Shown piece after piece: positions 54,342 through 62,363 of a DNA stretch of 64,000 nt (the first letter of the stretch is position 1; each line of letters opens with the position of its first letter). Made by a program: the position numbers and the translations under genes. Below the pieces are notes generated by a model, which ran no database searches, was not told where the DNA came from, and saw only the letters and a list, made by a program, of their open reading frames with translations. The DNA is from Pseudomonas lurida (lineage in GTDB: Bacteria; Pseudomonadota; Gammaproteobacteria; Pseudomonadales; Pseudomonadaceae): assembly GCF_013522705.1 (NCBI RefSeq), contig NZ_JAAMRE010000011.1, positions 62,001 through 126,000 on the forward strand, written 5' to 3'.

Positions 54342-54548
54342 TCAGGCGCCGTGGCACTTCTTGAATTTTTTCTCGCTGCCGCATGGGCAAGGATCGTTGC
54401 GACCAACGTCCTTCAGCGCATTGCGCACCGGCTCCTGGTGAGCATGACCGCAGTTCGGGCCGTGGACATGGCCGTGGTCATGATCATGGTGAACGTGATC
54501 GTGATCGTGGTTGCAGTCAGGACCATGGACATGGGGTTGTTGAGTCAT
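54342..54548 (-). CDS. Histidine-rich SEC-C motif protein
   Basis: A 68-residue cytosolic protein. The N-terminal ~38 residues are a repeated His/Asp metal-binding stretch ([20 protein letters not shown] and on, with GPNCGHAH). The C-terminus is a SEC-C zinc motif ([20 protein letters not shown]), the CxCx8CH form known from SecA. The start overlaps the stop of the upstream lipoprotein gene (ATGA), so it is part of that operon. The function is unknown; the sequence argues for zinc or nickel binding, and the SEC-C tail for contact with the secretion or ribosome machinery. Confidence 0.88.
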   Translation of the reverse strand: MTQQPHVHGPDCNHDHDHVHHDHDHGHVHGPNCGHAHQEPVRNALKDVGRNDPCPCGSEKKFKKCHGA

Positions 54549-55027
54549 CGATGTCGCTCCGGAATAAAATCGCCGGGGATTATCTGCCCATTGTGCGCGA
54601 CCTGCACGTCATAACCGATGAATAATCCGGTTTTCAGCTCGCCTTCCAGACGGTAAGGCACGGGCTTGTCGGGTTTTTTCAGCATCTGCACCACATCACG
54701 TATCTGCGGCCACAGGTTGGTACGCACCGTGACCTTGAAAACGGCGTGGCCGTGTGGCGCCACAGTCAGCCATTCATTGGACTCGCCTTCGGTCAGCACG
54801 AAATCGCCCAGGCTTACCTTGTAGACCAAGCCGCGCACGGTCAGGTCGGCGTCGTCGCGGTTGTCTACACGAAAGTACAGCTTGAATTTCTGCTCCAGCA
54901 ATTTGGCACGCACCACCTCGACCTTCACCAGCGACACGTGAGGCGGTGGCGTGTCGTCTTCAAACCACGACGCGCAGCCGCTCAGGCCGAGGGTTAACGC
55001 CAGCATCAAGCTGTATATCCGAAGCAT
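54545..55027 (-). CDS. LEA2/WHy-domain lipoprotein
   Basis: Predicted lipoprotein of 160 residues from ATG 55027 ([20 protein letters not shown]; lipobox LSGC). The rest is a single WHy (late embryogenesis abundant type 2) domain, seen in [20 protein letters not shown] and [20 protein letters not shown]. Such domains are tied to desiccation and stress tolerance, but the bacterial role is unclear. A longer upstream start would hide the signal peptide. It is coupled to the SEC-C gene, with 17 bp to the ychJ-like gene upstream. Confidence 0.85.
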   Translation of the reverse strand: MLRIYSLMLALTLGLSGCASWFEDDTPPPHVSLVKVEVVRAKLLEQKFKLYFRVDNRDDADLTVRGLVYKVSLGDFVLTEGESNEWLTVAPHGHAVFKVTVRTNLWPQIRDVVQMLKKPDKPVPYRLEGELKTGLFIGYDVQVAHNGQIIPGDFIPERHR

Positions 55028-55044
55028 GGCGCGATTCCTGGGGG

Positions 55045-55515
55045 TTAGAGGTAGCTGGAACAACACTTCTTGAATTTCTGCCCGCTGCCGCATACGCAGG
55101 CATCGTTGCGACTGGCCTTGACTTGCACTGTAGGGTCAATGAAGTACCAGCGCCCGTCATTCTGTACGAAAGAGGACTGTTCGCGGTGGCTATGTTCGCC
55201 GGTGCTGTCATGCCAGCGTGCGGTGAAGGTCACGAACGCGTGTTCCGGCTGGCCGCCGAACACCTCCGAACTTTCCACCTCAAGGCCAAGCCAAGTGCTT
55301 TGGGCGCTCCACGCGGCGATGGCGTCGCGGTCCAGGCCGGCCTGTTGCGCGGGCAGGGTGGTGGCCACCAGATAATCCACCAGGCCCAATACGTACGCAC
55401 TGTAGCGCGAGCGCATCAACGCGGTGGCACAGGGCGCCGGGTGGCCGGAGTGATAATGGCCGCAGCAGGCATCCAGCAGGTTGCCACTGCCGCAGGGGCA
55501 AATGGATGTACTCAT
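55045..55515 (-). CDS. YchJ family protein with two SEC-C motifs
   Basis: A 156-residue protein with a SEC-C zinc motif at each end (N-terminal [20 protein letters not shown]-terminal [20 protein letters not shown]). An NTF2-like YchJ middle domain contains [20 protein letters not shown]. The biochemical role of YchJ is not established. ATG 55515 is preferred to a start four codons earlier. It lies 5 bp after the upstream gene, in the same operon as a second SEC-C gene. Confidence 0.9.
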   Translation of the reverse strand: MSTSICPCGSGNLLDACCGHYHSGHPAPCATALMRSRYSAYVLGLVDYLVATTLPAQQAGLDRDAIAAWSAQSTWLGLEVESSEVFGGQPEHAFVTFTARWHDSTGEHSHREQSSFVQNDGRWYFIDPTVQVKASRNDACVCGSGQKFKKCCSSYL

Positions 55516-55520
55516 CGGGA

Positions 55521-56018
55521 TCACCACCAGTACTTTCCGAAGTTTTCCGGGTTGGCCCAGAACCGGGCGTTGAGCCAGTCGGGCACCTGTTTATAGTCAA
55601 GCAGATCGTAGGTGAACAAGGTCAGGACCTGCTCGTCGCGCTGGAAACGCTCGCCGGCCTGCAGCGCCAGGGAGTAGAAGTCGGTGTCCTTCCAGTCGCA
55701 GGCGCCCAGGTCGACCAGCACGGCAATGCGGCTGGCATTGAGGTTGCGGATGCCGCCGAGCAGCGTCAGGCCCTGGGGTTTTGACAAGTGTTCCAGGCAG
55801 TCGACCACCAGCGCAAGGTCAAAACGCTGGGCCGCCAGGTCTGCCGGCAACGGGCCGGGCCCGGCACAGCACACTTGGCTGTCCGGGTGCGCTTGTTCAA
55901 AGGCCTCCAGCGCCGGGAACCGACCGACGCCCAACACCAGCAAGCGTTTGGGCGCGTGCTGGTCAAGGAGGGCGGCCAGGGCTTGCTGGGGTGTACGGGC
56001 AGAGTTACCGGCGGTCAT
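55521..56018 (-). CDS. DUF6231-like hypothetical protein
   Basis: A 165-residue protein from ATG 56018 (a GTG one codon earlier is possible). The pattern [20 protein letters not shown] followed by [13 protein letters not shown] resembles a methyltransferase-like Rossmann fold with a weak glycine loop. No SAM motif is convincing. The C-terminus ends in an aromatic-rich [18 protein letters not shown]. It is conserved next to ychJ-like genes in Pseudomonas as far as I recall; no characterised function. First gene of the four-gene minus-strand cluster. Confidence 0.75.
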   Translation of the reverse strand: MTAGNSARTPQQALAALLDQHAPKRLLVLGVGRFPALEAFEQAHPDSQVCCAGPGPLPADLAAQRFDLALVVDCLEHLSKPQGLTLLGGIRNLNASRIAVLVDLGACDWKDTDFYSLALQAGERFQRDEQVLTLFTYDLLDYKQVPDWLNARFWANPENFGKYWW

Positions 56019-56373
56019 CACAGATCCTCACATCAGGACCATAGAGACTAGCGCGGCTGAGCGTGCGGGCCTAGAGCGGGTGGTGGCGAAAAGTCCTGTG
56101 AAGCGGTCAATCCCAATGAATCCGGGGCTGGTACAGTTGAAAAGAGCGCGCTTTATGCTGCGGCCCCGGCGCGAGAAGTCGCGCGCTGAAACTGTACTAC
56201 GCAAATCCACAACAACCGCTGACCGCCGTTGCCCCAGTGGAATCCGCTGGGGTGTTGCCGCCAGGCCTCCTGCATCGTTCCCTTCTCAAGTTTTTTGATC
56301 CTTCACTGGCAAACCGTCCGTAGAAGTCGTTACTGTGCGTCCAAAGAAAAATTCGAAAATACTCAGGAGCCCC
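56019..56373. other. Divergent region between the DUF6231-like and collagen-like genes
   Basis: A 355-bp region with no credible gene. It carries a long inverted repeat (listed separately) and a small CCCCAG/CTGGGG hairpin at 56232-56252. AGGAG lies 6 bp before the collagen-like start at 56374. Confidence 0.5.
56131..56197. promoter_or_regulatory. Long inverted repeat, possible operator or RNA stem
   Basis: GTACAGTT (56131-56138) and AACTGTAC (56190-56197) enclose AGCGCGC (56145-56151) and GCGCGCT (56181-56187). The outer 8-bp arms are perfect. The layout fits a stem-loop or a paired operator between divergent genes. No regulator is recognised. Confidence 0.5.
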
Positions 56374-57135
56374 ATGATGCGTAAGGTTTTTCTGTTGGCC
56401 CTGTTGGTCAGCCCCATTGCCCTGGCCCAGAGCGTCAGTGTGGAAACCAACTCGTTGATGCGCCTGCCCAGCAGCACCAGCGTGTTGCAACTGGAGCGCC
56501 TGGACGTGGCGGACTACGGCACCTTGCTGGTGCCGGCCACCATCAGCCAGGTCACCGTGGAAGAGTTGCATCTGGGCCGCGACGCGCGCATCGCCATTGT
56601 TCCCGGCAGTACCGCGCTGCAATTGCAGGTGCGCCAGGCGCAGCTGGACCCTGGCAGCCAGATCACCTCGCGTGGGGCTCCCGGCACCCATGAAAAACCG
56701 GCCAAGGCCGGGCGCGACCTGACTTTGCGCATCAATGCCCTGACGGCCGAAGAACTCTCGGTGGACGCCCGTGGCGGCGCCGGTGCCCAGGGCTACGCCG
56801 GTCTGGATGGCGCCAACGGCGAAGACCCGGGTTGCACCTGGGGCGCGGCCGGGCGAGGCGCCAACGGGGATAATGGCGGCGATGGCTTGCCAGGCGCGGC
56901 GGGCGCGCAGGTGCGGGTCGAGTTGCCGAAAGACTTCCCGGCCGAACGGATCAAGGTGTGGGTGGATGGCGGTCCGGGCGGCCTTGCCGGAACGGCGGGC
57001 AAGCCGGGTAAAGGTGGGCAATCCAAGGGCTGCCTGGTGTACCGCACCGAGGGCGGCGAAAAAGGCCGCCCAGGTTTGGAAGGGCAGCCAGGGCCTGCCG
57101 GACCGGCGGGTGCCGTGACTATTCAGCGGCTCTGA
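56374..57135 (+). CDS. Secreted collagen-like (Gly-X-Y) protein
   Basis: A 253-residue precursor from ATG 56374, with a signal peptide MMRKVFLLALLVSPIALAQS. Residues ~20-140 look like beta-strand-rich repeats (ADYGTLLVPATISQVTVEEL), and the last ~110 residues are glycine-rich. Runs of Gly-X-Y triplets such as GANGDNGGDGLPGAAGAQ and GEKGRPGLEGQPGPAGPAGA are broken by non-triplet inserts. Two Cys (in EDPGCTWG and SKGCLVY) could form a disulfide. Probably periplasmic or exported, possibly an adhesin or matrix protein; no characterised family is recognised. An earlier in-frame start at 56335 would precede the signal peptide. Confidence 0.8.
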   Translation: MMRKVFLLALLVSPIALAQSVSVETNSLMRLPSSTSVLQLERLDVADYGTLLVPATISQVTVEELHLGRDARIAIVPGSTALQLQVRQAQLDPGSQITSRGAPGTHEKPAKAGRDLTLRINALTAEELSVDARGGAGAQGYAGLDGANGEDPGCTWGAAGRGANGDNGGDGLPGAAGAQVRVELPKDFPAERIKVWVDGGPGGLAGTAGKPGKGGQSKGCLVYRTEGGEKGRPGLEGQPGPAGPAGAVTIQRL

Positions 57136-57148
57136 AACGCCGCAGCGT

Positions 57149-57176
57149 CAAGCTGCAAGTCAAGGCTTGCAGCTTG
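57149..57176. terminator. Palindrome between convergent genes
   Basis: CAAGCTGCAAG and CTTGCAGCTTG form a perfect 11-bp stem with a 6-nt loop between the collagen-like gene and the convergent CopD-like gene. There is no T run on either side. It may act as a shared transcript end; its arms resemble the repeat at 33495-33549. Confidence 0.5.
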
Positions 57177-57184
57177 CCTGACCC

Positions 57185-57649
57185 TCAGAACATCGGTCGC
57201 GCCGAAGCAATGGCCACCACCACCAGCCCGATGATCAGGTTGCTCCCCACCAACCTGCGAATCTGCCCCAGGGCCGCAGCGCCCGCCGGCCAGTCCTCGG
57301 CCGCCACCGCCGCGCGCAGCGCCGGGAATTTCAACGCCTGGATGCGGATAAACAATGCGGTCATCACCAGATACAAGCCCATCATCACCTGCACATAACG
57401 CGGCGCGGTTTCAAAGCCGTTGAAGCGCAGGTGCAGCAGGCCGACACCGCTGATCGGCAAAATCAGCACCGCCACCCAGATCCACACAAAAAAACGTTGA
57501 AACACATTCACCCACAACCTGAGCCGGGCAGGGCCTTCAAGGGCCGCCACAGCGGCGGGGCGCAGGATCATCCAGGCGAAAAACATACCGCCGACCCATA
57601 CCAGGGCGGCCAATACATGCAGGGTGTAAGCGAGGCTGAAGACGGTCAT
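57185..57649 (-). CDS. CopD-like integral membrane protein
   Basis: A 154-residue inner-membrane protein with four hydrophobic segments: VLAALVWVGGMFFAWMILRP, VWIWVAVLILPISGVGLLHL, VMMGLYLVMTALFIRIQALK and NLIIGLVVVAIASA. HVLAALVWVGGMFF is the CopD-type histidine motif, so a copper or haem role is possible, but the protein is much shorter than true CopD. It is convergent with the collagen-like gene and divergent from dinG across 99 bp. Confidence 0.8.
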   Translation of the reverse strand: MTVFSLAYTLHVLAALVWVGGMFFAWMILRPAAVAALEGPARLRLWVNVFQRFFVWIWVAVLILPISGVGLLHLRFNGFETAPRYVQVMMGLYLVMTALFIRIQALKFPALRAAVAAEDWPAGAAALGQIRRLVGSNLIIGLVVVAIASARPMF

Positions 57650-57748
57650 TGCGGTACTCCGTTCTGCGCGGGATTAATTAGCGGGGTATGATAGCCGCCG
57701 ATCCGAACCACTGAAAATTTATCCAGCGTTTTTTGCGCCCGACTATTC

Positions 57749-59893
57749 ATGATCAGCACTGAACTCAAAACCACGATCCAGGGCGCCTACACGCGTTTTC
57801 TCGAAGCCAAGAGCTTGAAACCGCGCTACGGCCAACGCCTGATGATTGCCGAAGTGGCAAAAGTCCTCGGGGATATCGACACCGACGACGAAGGCCGCCG
57901 CGAAGGCGAGCCTGCGGTCGTGGCCGTCGAGGCCGGCACCGGTACCGGCAAGACCGTGGCCTACAGCCTGGCCGCGATCCCGACCGCCAAGGCCGCCGGC
58001 AAGCGCCTGGTGATCGCCACCGCCACGGTCGCGCTGCAGGAGCAGATCGTCTACAAAGACCTGCCCGACCTGATGCGCAACAGCGGCCTGAACTTCACGT
58101 TCGCCCTGGCCAAGGGCCGTGGCCGCTATATGTGCCTGTCCAAGCTCGACGTACTGCTGCAGGAAGGCCACGCGCAAACCGCCACCGCGCAGCTGTTCGA
58201 AGAAGAAGGCTTCAGGATTGAAGTCGATGAGGCCAGCCAGAAGCTGTTTACCAGCATGATCGAGAAACTGGCCGGCAATAAATGGGACGGTGACCGCGAC
58301 AGTTGGCCCACCGCCCTGGAAGATTCCGACTGGGCGCGCCTGACCACCGACCACAGCCAGTGCACCAACCGGCATTGCCCCAACTTCGGCCAGTGCGCCT
58401 TTTACAAGGCCCGCGAAGGCATGGGCAAGGTCGATGTGATCGTCACCAACCACGACATGGTGCTGGCCGACCTGGCGCTGGGCGGCGGTGCGGTGTTGCC
58501 CGATCCGCGCGACACGCTCTATGTCTTCGACGAAGGCCACCACTTGCCCGACAAGGCCATCGGCCACTTCGCCCATTACACGCGCCTGCGCTCTACCGCC
58601 GATTGGCTGGAGTCCACCGCAAAAAATCTGACCAAACTGCTGGCCCAGCACCCGCTGCCCGGCGATCTGGGCAAGCTGATCGAGCAGGTGCCGGAGCTGG
58701 CGCGGGAGATCAAGACCCAGCAGCAGTTCATGTTCAGTGCCTGCGAGCAGGTGGCCGACTTCAAGCCCGGCGAAGACGTGGAAGGCCGCGAGCGGCCACG
58801 CCACCGTTTCGTCGGCGGCCTGATCCCCGAGCACATGCGCGAAATGGGCATCGAGCTGAAGAAGGGTTTTTCACGCCTGACCGACCTGTTCACCCGCCTC
58901 ACCGACCTGCTCAAGGAAGGCATGGATGGCGAGGTCAACATCGGCATCGCCAGCAACCAGGCCGAGGAGTGGTACCCGCTGTTCGGCAGCCTGCTGTCGC
59001 GCGCGCAGGGCAACTGGGAGCTGTGGACCGCCTTTACCGTCGAAGACCCGGAAGACAACCCGCCCATGGCGCGCTGGCTGACCCTGGCCGAAAGTGGTGC
59101 GCTATTCGATATCGAGGTCAACGCCAGCCCGATCCTTGCCGCCGACATGCTGCGTCGCAACCTGTGGAACGTGGCCTATGGGGCCTTGGTGACGTCGGCC
59201 ACATTGACCGCGCTGGGTACGTTCGATCGTTTCCGCATGCGCGCCGGGCTGCCGAAAAAAGCCGTCACCGCCGTGGTGCCGAGCCCCTTCCACCACGCCG
59301 ACGCCGGCGTGCTGAGGGTGCCCGACCTCAAGGCCGACCCACGGGACGCGGCGGCCCACACCGCGGCAATCATCCGCGACCTGCCGGAACTGGTCGAAGG
59401 CTCGCGCGGCACCCTGGTGCTGTTCTCGTCGCGCAAGCAGATGCAGGATGTGTTCGACGGCCTGGATCGCGACTGGCGCAAGCAGGTGTTTATCCAGGGC
59501 AACCTGTCCAAGCAGGAGACCCTCAACAAGCACAAGGCGCGGGTGGACGGCGGCGACTCCAGCGTGCTGTTCGGCCTGGCGAGTTTCGCCGAGGGCGTGG
59601 ACTTGCCGGGGGCCTACTGCGAACACGTGGTGATCGCCAAGATCCCTTTCTCGGTTCCGGACGATCCGGTCGAAGCGGCGCTGGCCGAATGGATCGAAGC
59701 GCGTGGCGGCAACCCGTTCATGGAAATCTCGGTGCCGGATGCCTCGCTGAAGCTGGTGCAGGCCTGCGGCCGCCTGCTGCGTACCGAACAGGATCGGGGC
59801 ACCATCACCTTGCTCGACCGCCGACTGGTCACCCAGCGCTATGGCAAGGCTATCCTCAACGCATTGCCGCCGTTCCGGCGCGAAATTTCTTAA
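57749..59893 (+). CDS. dinG: ATP-dependent DNA helicase DinG
   Basis: XPD-like 5'-to-3' helicase of superfamily 2 with an iron-sulfur cluster; resolves R-loops and D-loops. The 714 residues are normal. Walker A is VEAGTGTGKTVAY (Lys68). The cluster Cys are one in YMCLSKLD and three in CTNRHCPNFGQCAFY. The helicase box is YVFDEGHHLPDKA, and the C-terminal helicase domain ends with LKLVQACGRLLRTEQDRGTI. ATG 57749 lies 99 bp from the divergent CopD-like gene. No SOS box was seen there by eye. Confidence 0.96.
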   Translation: MISTELKTTIQGAYTRFLEAKSLKPRYGQRLMIAEVAKVLGDIDTDDEGRREGEPAVVAVEAGTGTGKTVAYSLAAIPTAKAAGKRLVIATATVALQEQIVYKDLPDLMRNSGLNFTFALAKGRGRYMCLSKLDVLLQEGHAQTATAQLFEEEGFRIEVDEASQKLFTSMIEKLAGNKWDGDRDSWPTALEDSDWARLTTDHSQCTNRHCPNFGQCAFYKAREGMGKVDVIVTNHDMVLADLALGGGAVLPDPRDTLYVFDEGHHLPDKAIGHFAHYTRLRSTADWLESTAKNLTKLLAQHPLPGDLGKLIEQVPELAREIKTQQQFMFSACEQVADFKPGEDVEGRERPRHRFVGGLIPEHMREMGIELKKGFSRLTDLFTRLTDLLKEGMDGEVNIGIASNQAEEWYPLFGSLLSRAQGNWELWTAFTVEDPEDNPPMARWLTLAESGALFDIEVNASPILAADMLRRNLWNVAYGALVTSATLTALGTFDRFRMRAGLPKKAVTAVVPSPFHHADAGVLRVPDLKADPRDAAAHTAAIIRDLPELVEGSRGTLVLFSSRKQMQDVFDGLDRDWRKQVFIQGNLSKQETLNKHKARVDGGDSSVLFGLASFAEGVDLPGAYCEHVVIAKIPFSVPDDPVEAALAEWIEARGGNPFMEISVPDASLKLVQACGRLLRTEQDRGTITLLDRRLVTQRYGKAILNALPPFRREIS

Positions 59894-59983
59894 TCCACCG
59901 TGGGCGAATTCGCCCACTTTGTGGTCTATCTCATCACCGTCATCACAGGCCATTCACCGGCCGTCTGGGAGAACCTTGCTCGT

Positions 59984-62281
59984 ATGATTCGCACGCTGCC
60001 TGCTCTTTTTGCCTTGCTGTTCGCGGCGCCCTTGATCGCCGCGCCCGCCGGGCAGCAAACACTGTTCAACTTCGTCCGACCTGCCGATGTGGTCAAGGTG
60101 GCGACCCAGGACGCCAGCCTGCCGCAATACAATGCCGAGCAAACTCCCGAGGGCGAGGTGCTGCGGCGCATCACCTTTAACCCGGCGGCCGAACCGAGCC
60201 TGGTGCTCAGCCCGCAAAGCGGTGCATGGGACTGGTCGCAGTCCGGGGCCGTGAGCCTGCGCATTCAAAGTGCCATGGACTGGGCGCTGACCTTGTATGT
60301 CAAGGTGCAGAGCAATGACGGCCGCACGTTGACCAGCCGCATCGACCTGCCGGCCGGCCCGGCCCAGACCTTGCTGATCCCGCTGCAAGCCAACTCGGCG
60401 CTGAGCCAGGGCATGAAGGCCGGCCCGCCGATGCCGATCACGGTGGACGGCCAGCGTGTACTGTTGGCCAGCAGCGCCGGCGAGATCGACCGCAGCCAGG
60501 TGGTGTCGGTCAGCGTGTCGATGCTCAATCCCAATGTGGCCCAGAGCATCCTGCTGGAGCGCTTCGGCGTACAGGACGTGGAACCTGTCATCAAGGCAGC
60601 CTACAGCGAACTGGTCGACGCCTATGGTCAATCCACTCGTGCGCGCTGGCCGGAGAAGGTCAGCAGTGATGAGCAACTCAAGGCCGGCGCCGCCAGGGAG
60701 CAGCAGCAACTGCAGGCATGGCTGGCCACGCGGGACAAATCCTCGCTGGACCCTTACGGCGGCTGGAACAAAGGCCCTGCGTTCACCGCCAGCGGCTTTT
60801 TCCGCACCGAAAAACGCGACGGCCGCTGGTATCTGGTGACCCCTCAGGGACATCCGTTCTATTCCCTCGGCGTAAACACCGTGGCTGCGGACAATAGCCA
60901 GACTTATGTGGCCGGTCGTGAATGGATGTTTGCCGCCTTGCCCAAGGCCGGCGAGCCCTTCGACAAATATTACGGCAGTGCTGATCACCGCACCGGCAAC
61001 GGTTCGGGCGAAGGCCGCAGCTTCGGCGCCGGGCGCTGGTACGATTTTTACCGCGCCAATCTGGAACGCGCCTACGGCACGGCAGGGTTCGACCAGAAAC
61101 GCTGGGTCAACCACACCCTCGACCGTCTGCAGGCCTGGGGCTTTAACACCGTAGGCAATTGGAGCGACCCGGACCTGGCCACCGCCGACCGTGTGCCGTA
61201 CACCTTGCCGCTGTCCATCGTCGGCGACTACGCCAGCATCAGCACGGGCACCGACTGGTGGGGTGGCATGCCTGACCCGTTCGACCCACGCTTTGCCATG
61301 GCCACCGAACGCGCCGTGGCCATCGCCGCCCGCGATCATCGCGACGACCCTTGGCTGATCGGCTTCTTCGCCGATAACGAACTGGCCTGGGCCGGTCCTG
61401 GCGATGACCCCAAAGCCCGCTATGCCCTGGCATATGGCACCTTGCGCATGACCACCGATGTACCGGCCAAGCGTGCGTTTCTTAAGCAATTGCGCGACAA
61501 ATACCGCAACGAGGAGGGCCTGTCGAAAGCCTGGGGGATCGAGCTTACAGGCTGGGAACTGATGGAAGATCCCGGTTTCGAGCCGCCGATGCCCAGCCCT
61601 GCGCACCCGGAAATCGAGGCCGACTTCAAATACTTCCAAAAAACCTTCGCCGATGCGTATTTCAAGACCATCTCCGACTCGCTCAAATGGCACGCCCCCA
61701 ACCAGTTGCTGCTCGGCGGCCGCTTTGCGGTGAGTACGCCGGAGGCCGTGGCGTCCTGCGCGCAGTATTGCGACGTGCTGAGCTTTAACATGTACACCCT
61801 CAAACCCCAGGATGGTTATGACTTCGCCGCCCTGCGTGCGCTGGACAAGCCGGTGCTGATCACCGAGTTCAACGTTGGCTCGGCCGACCGTGGTCCGTTC
61901 TGGGGCGGTGTGACGCAGTTGGCCAGGGAAGAGGATCGCGGCGCGGCGTATGCCAACTTCCTCAAGCAAGCCATGGCCGAGCCGTCCATTGTCGGCGTGC
62001 ATTGGTTCCAATATCTGGACCAACCCGTGACCGGCCGTTTGCTGGACGGTGAAAACGGCCATTTCGGCCTGGCAGGCATCACCGATGTGCCATTTCAGGG
62101 CTTCGTCGAGAGCGTGCGCAAAAGCAACCTGGCGGCGGTCGAGCAACTGGGCAAGGAAGCCGAGAAAGCCAATGCGGCCGCGGCAGCGCAGGAAAAGGCA
62201 GGCGGTCGCTCGGCCCATGACGGCAAAGGCGCTGCGCAGGGCGCCGGGCACGCGGGTGGGCATTCTGGAAATGGTCATTGA
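59984..62281 (+). CDS. Secreted agarase-like glycoside hydrolase (clan GH-A, GH50/GH42-like)
   Basis: A 765-residue precursor from ATG 59984 with a signal peptide (MIRTLPALFALLFAAPLIAA, cut before PAGQQ). The N-terminal ~200 residues look like a carbohydrate-binding beta-sandwich. The TIM barrel begins near YGGWNKGPAFTASGFFRTEK, with the likely acid/base Glu466 in FFADNELAWAG and nucleophile Glu628 in VLITEFNVGSADRGP. The C-terminus ends in an Ala/Gly/His-rich tail (GAAQGAGHAGGHSGNGH). Pseudomonas homologues are usually labelled beta-agarase; the real substrate could be another galactan or the cell's own exopolysaccharide. An upstream in-frame start at 59900 is not supported. Confidence 0.82.
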   Translation: MIRTLPALFALLFAAPLIAAPAGQQTLFNFVRPADVVKVATQDASLPQYNAEQTPEGEVLRRITFNPAAEPSLVLSPQSGAWDWSQSGAVSLRIQSAMDWALTLYVKVQSNDGRTLTSRIDLPAGPAQTLLIPLQANSALSQGMKAGPPMPITVDGQRVLLASSAGEIDRSQVVSVSVSMLNPNVAQSILLERFGVQDVEPVIKAAYSELVDAYGQSTRARWPEKVSSDEQLKAGAAREQQQLQAWLATRDKSSLDPYGGWNKGPAFTASGFFRTEKRDGRWYLVTPQGHPFYSLGVNTVAADNSQTYVAGREWMFAALPKAGEPFDKYYGSADHRTGNGSGEGRSFGAGRWYDFYRANLERAYGTAGFDQKRWVNHTLDRLQAWGFNTVGNWSDPDLATADRVPYTLPLSIVGDYASISTGTDWWGGMPDPFDPRFAMATERAVAIAARDHRDDPWLIGFFADNELAWAGPGDDPKARYALAYGTLRMTTDVPAKRAFLKQLRDKYRNEEGLSKAWGIELTGWELMEDPGFEPPMPSPAHPEIEADFKYFQKTFADAYFKTISDSLKWHAPNQLLLGGRFAVSTPEAVASCAQYCDVLSFNMYTLKPQDGYDFAALRALDKPVLITEFNVGSADRGPFWGGVTQLAREEDRGAAYANFLKQAMAEPSIVGVHWFQYLDQPVTGRLLDGENGHFGLAGITDVPFQGFVESVRKSNLAAVEQLGKEAEKANAAAAAQEKAGGRSAHDGKGAAQGAGHAGGHSGNGH

Positions 62282-62363
62282 TTCAGCGCTGACGGGTTCA
62301 CAAACCCCACAAGGGCTGGAACAATGTCGCCCACTTTTCATGGTGCTTCACGAGGGGGCTTAG

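Noticed and set aside
56022..56210. Short 60-codon frame in the 56019-56373 gap
   Set aside because: No ribosome-binding site, low-complexity basic sequence, and it overlaps the inverted repeat.
58303..60180. 625-codon open frame overlapping dinG in another frame
   Set aside because: Arg/Pro-rich out-of-frame shadow of dinG and the start of the glycoside hydrolase gene.
59954..62341. 795-codon open frame opposite the glycoside hydrolase
   Set aside because: The plus-strand gene has a signal peptide and two catalytic Glu residues; the minus frame shows nothing recognisable.
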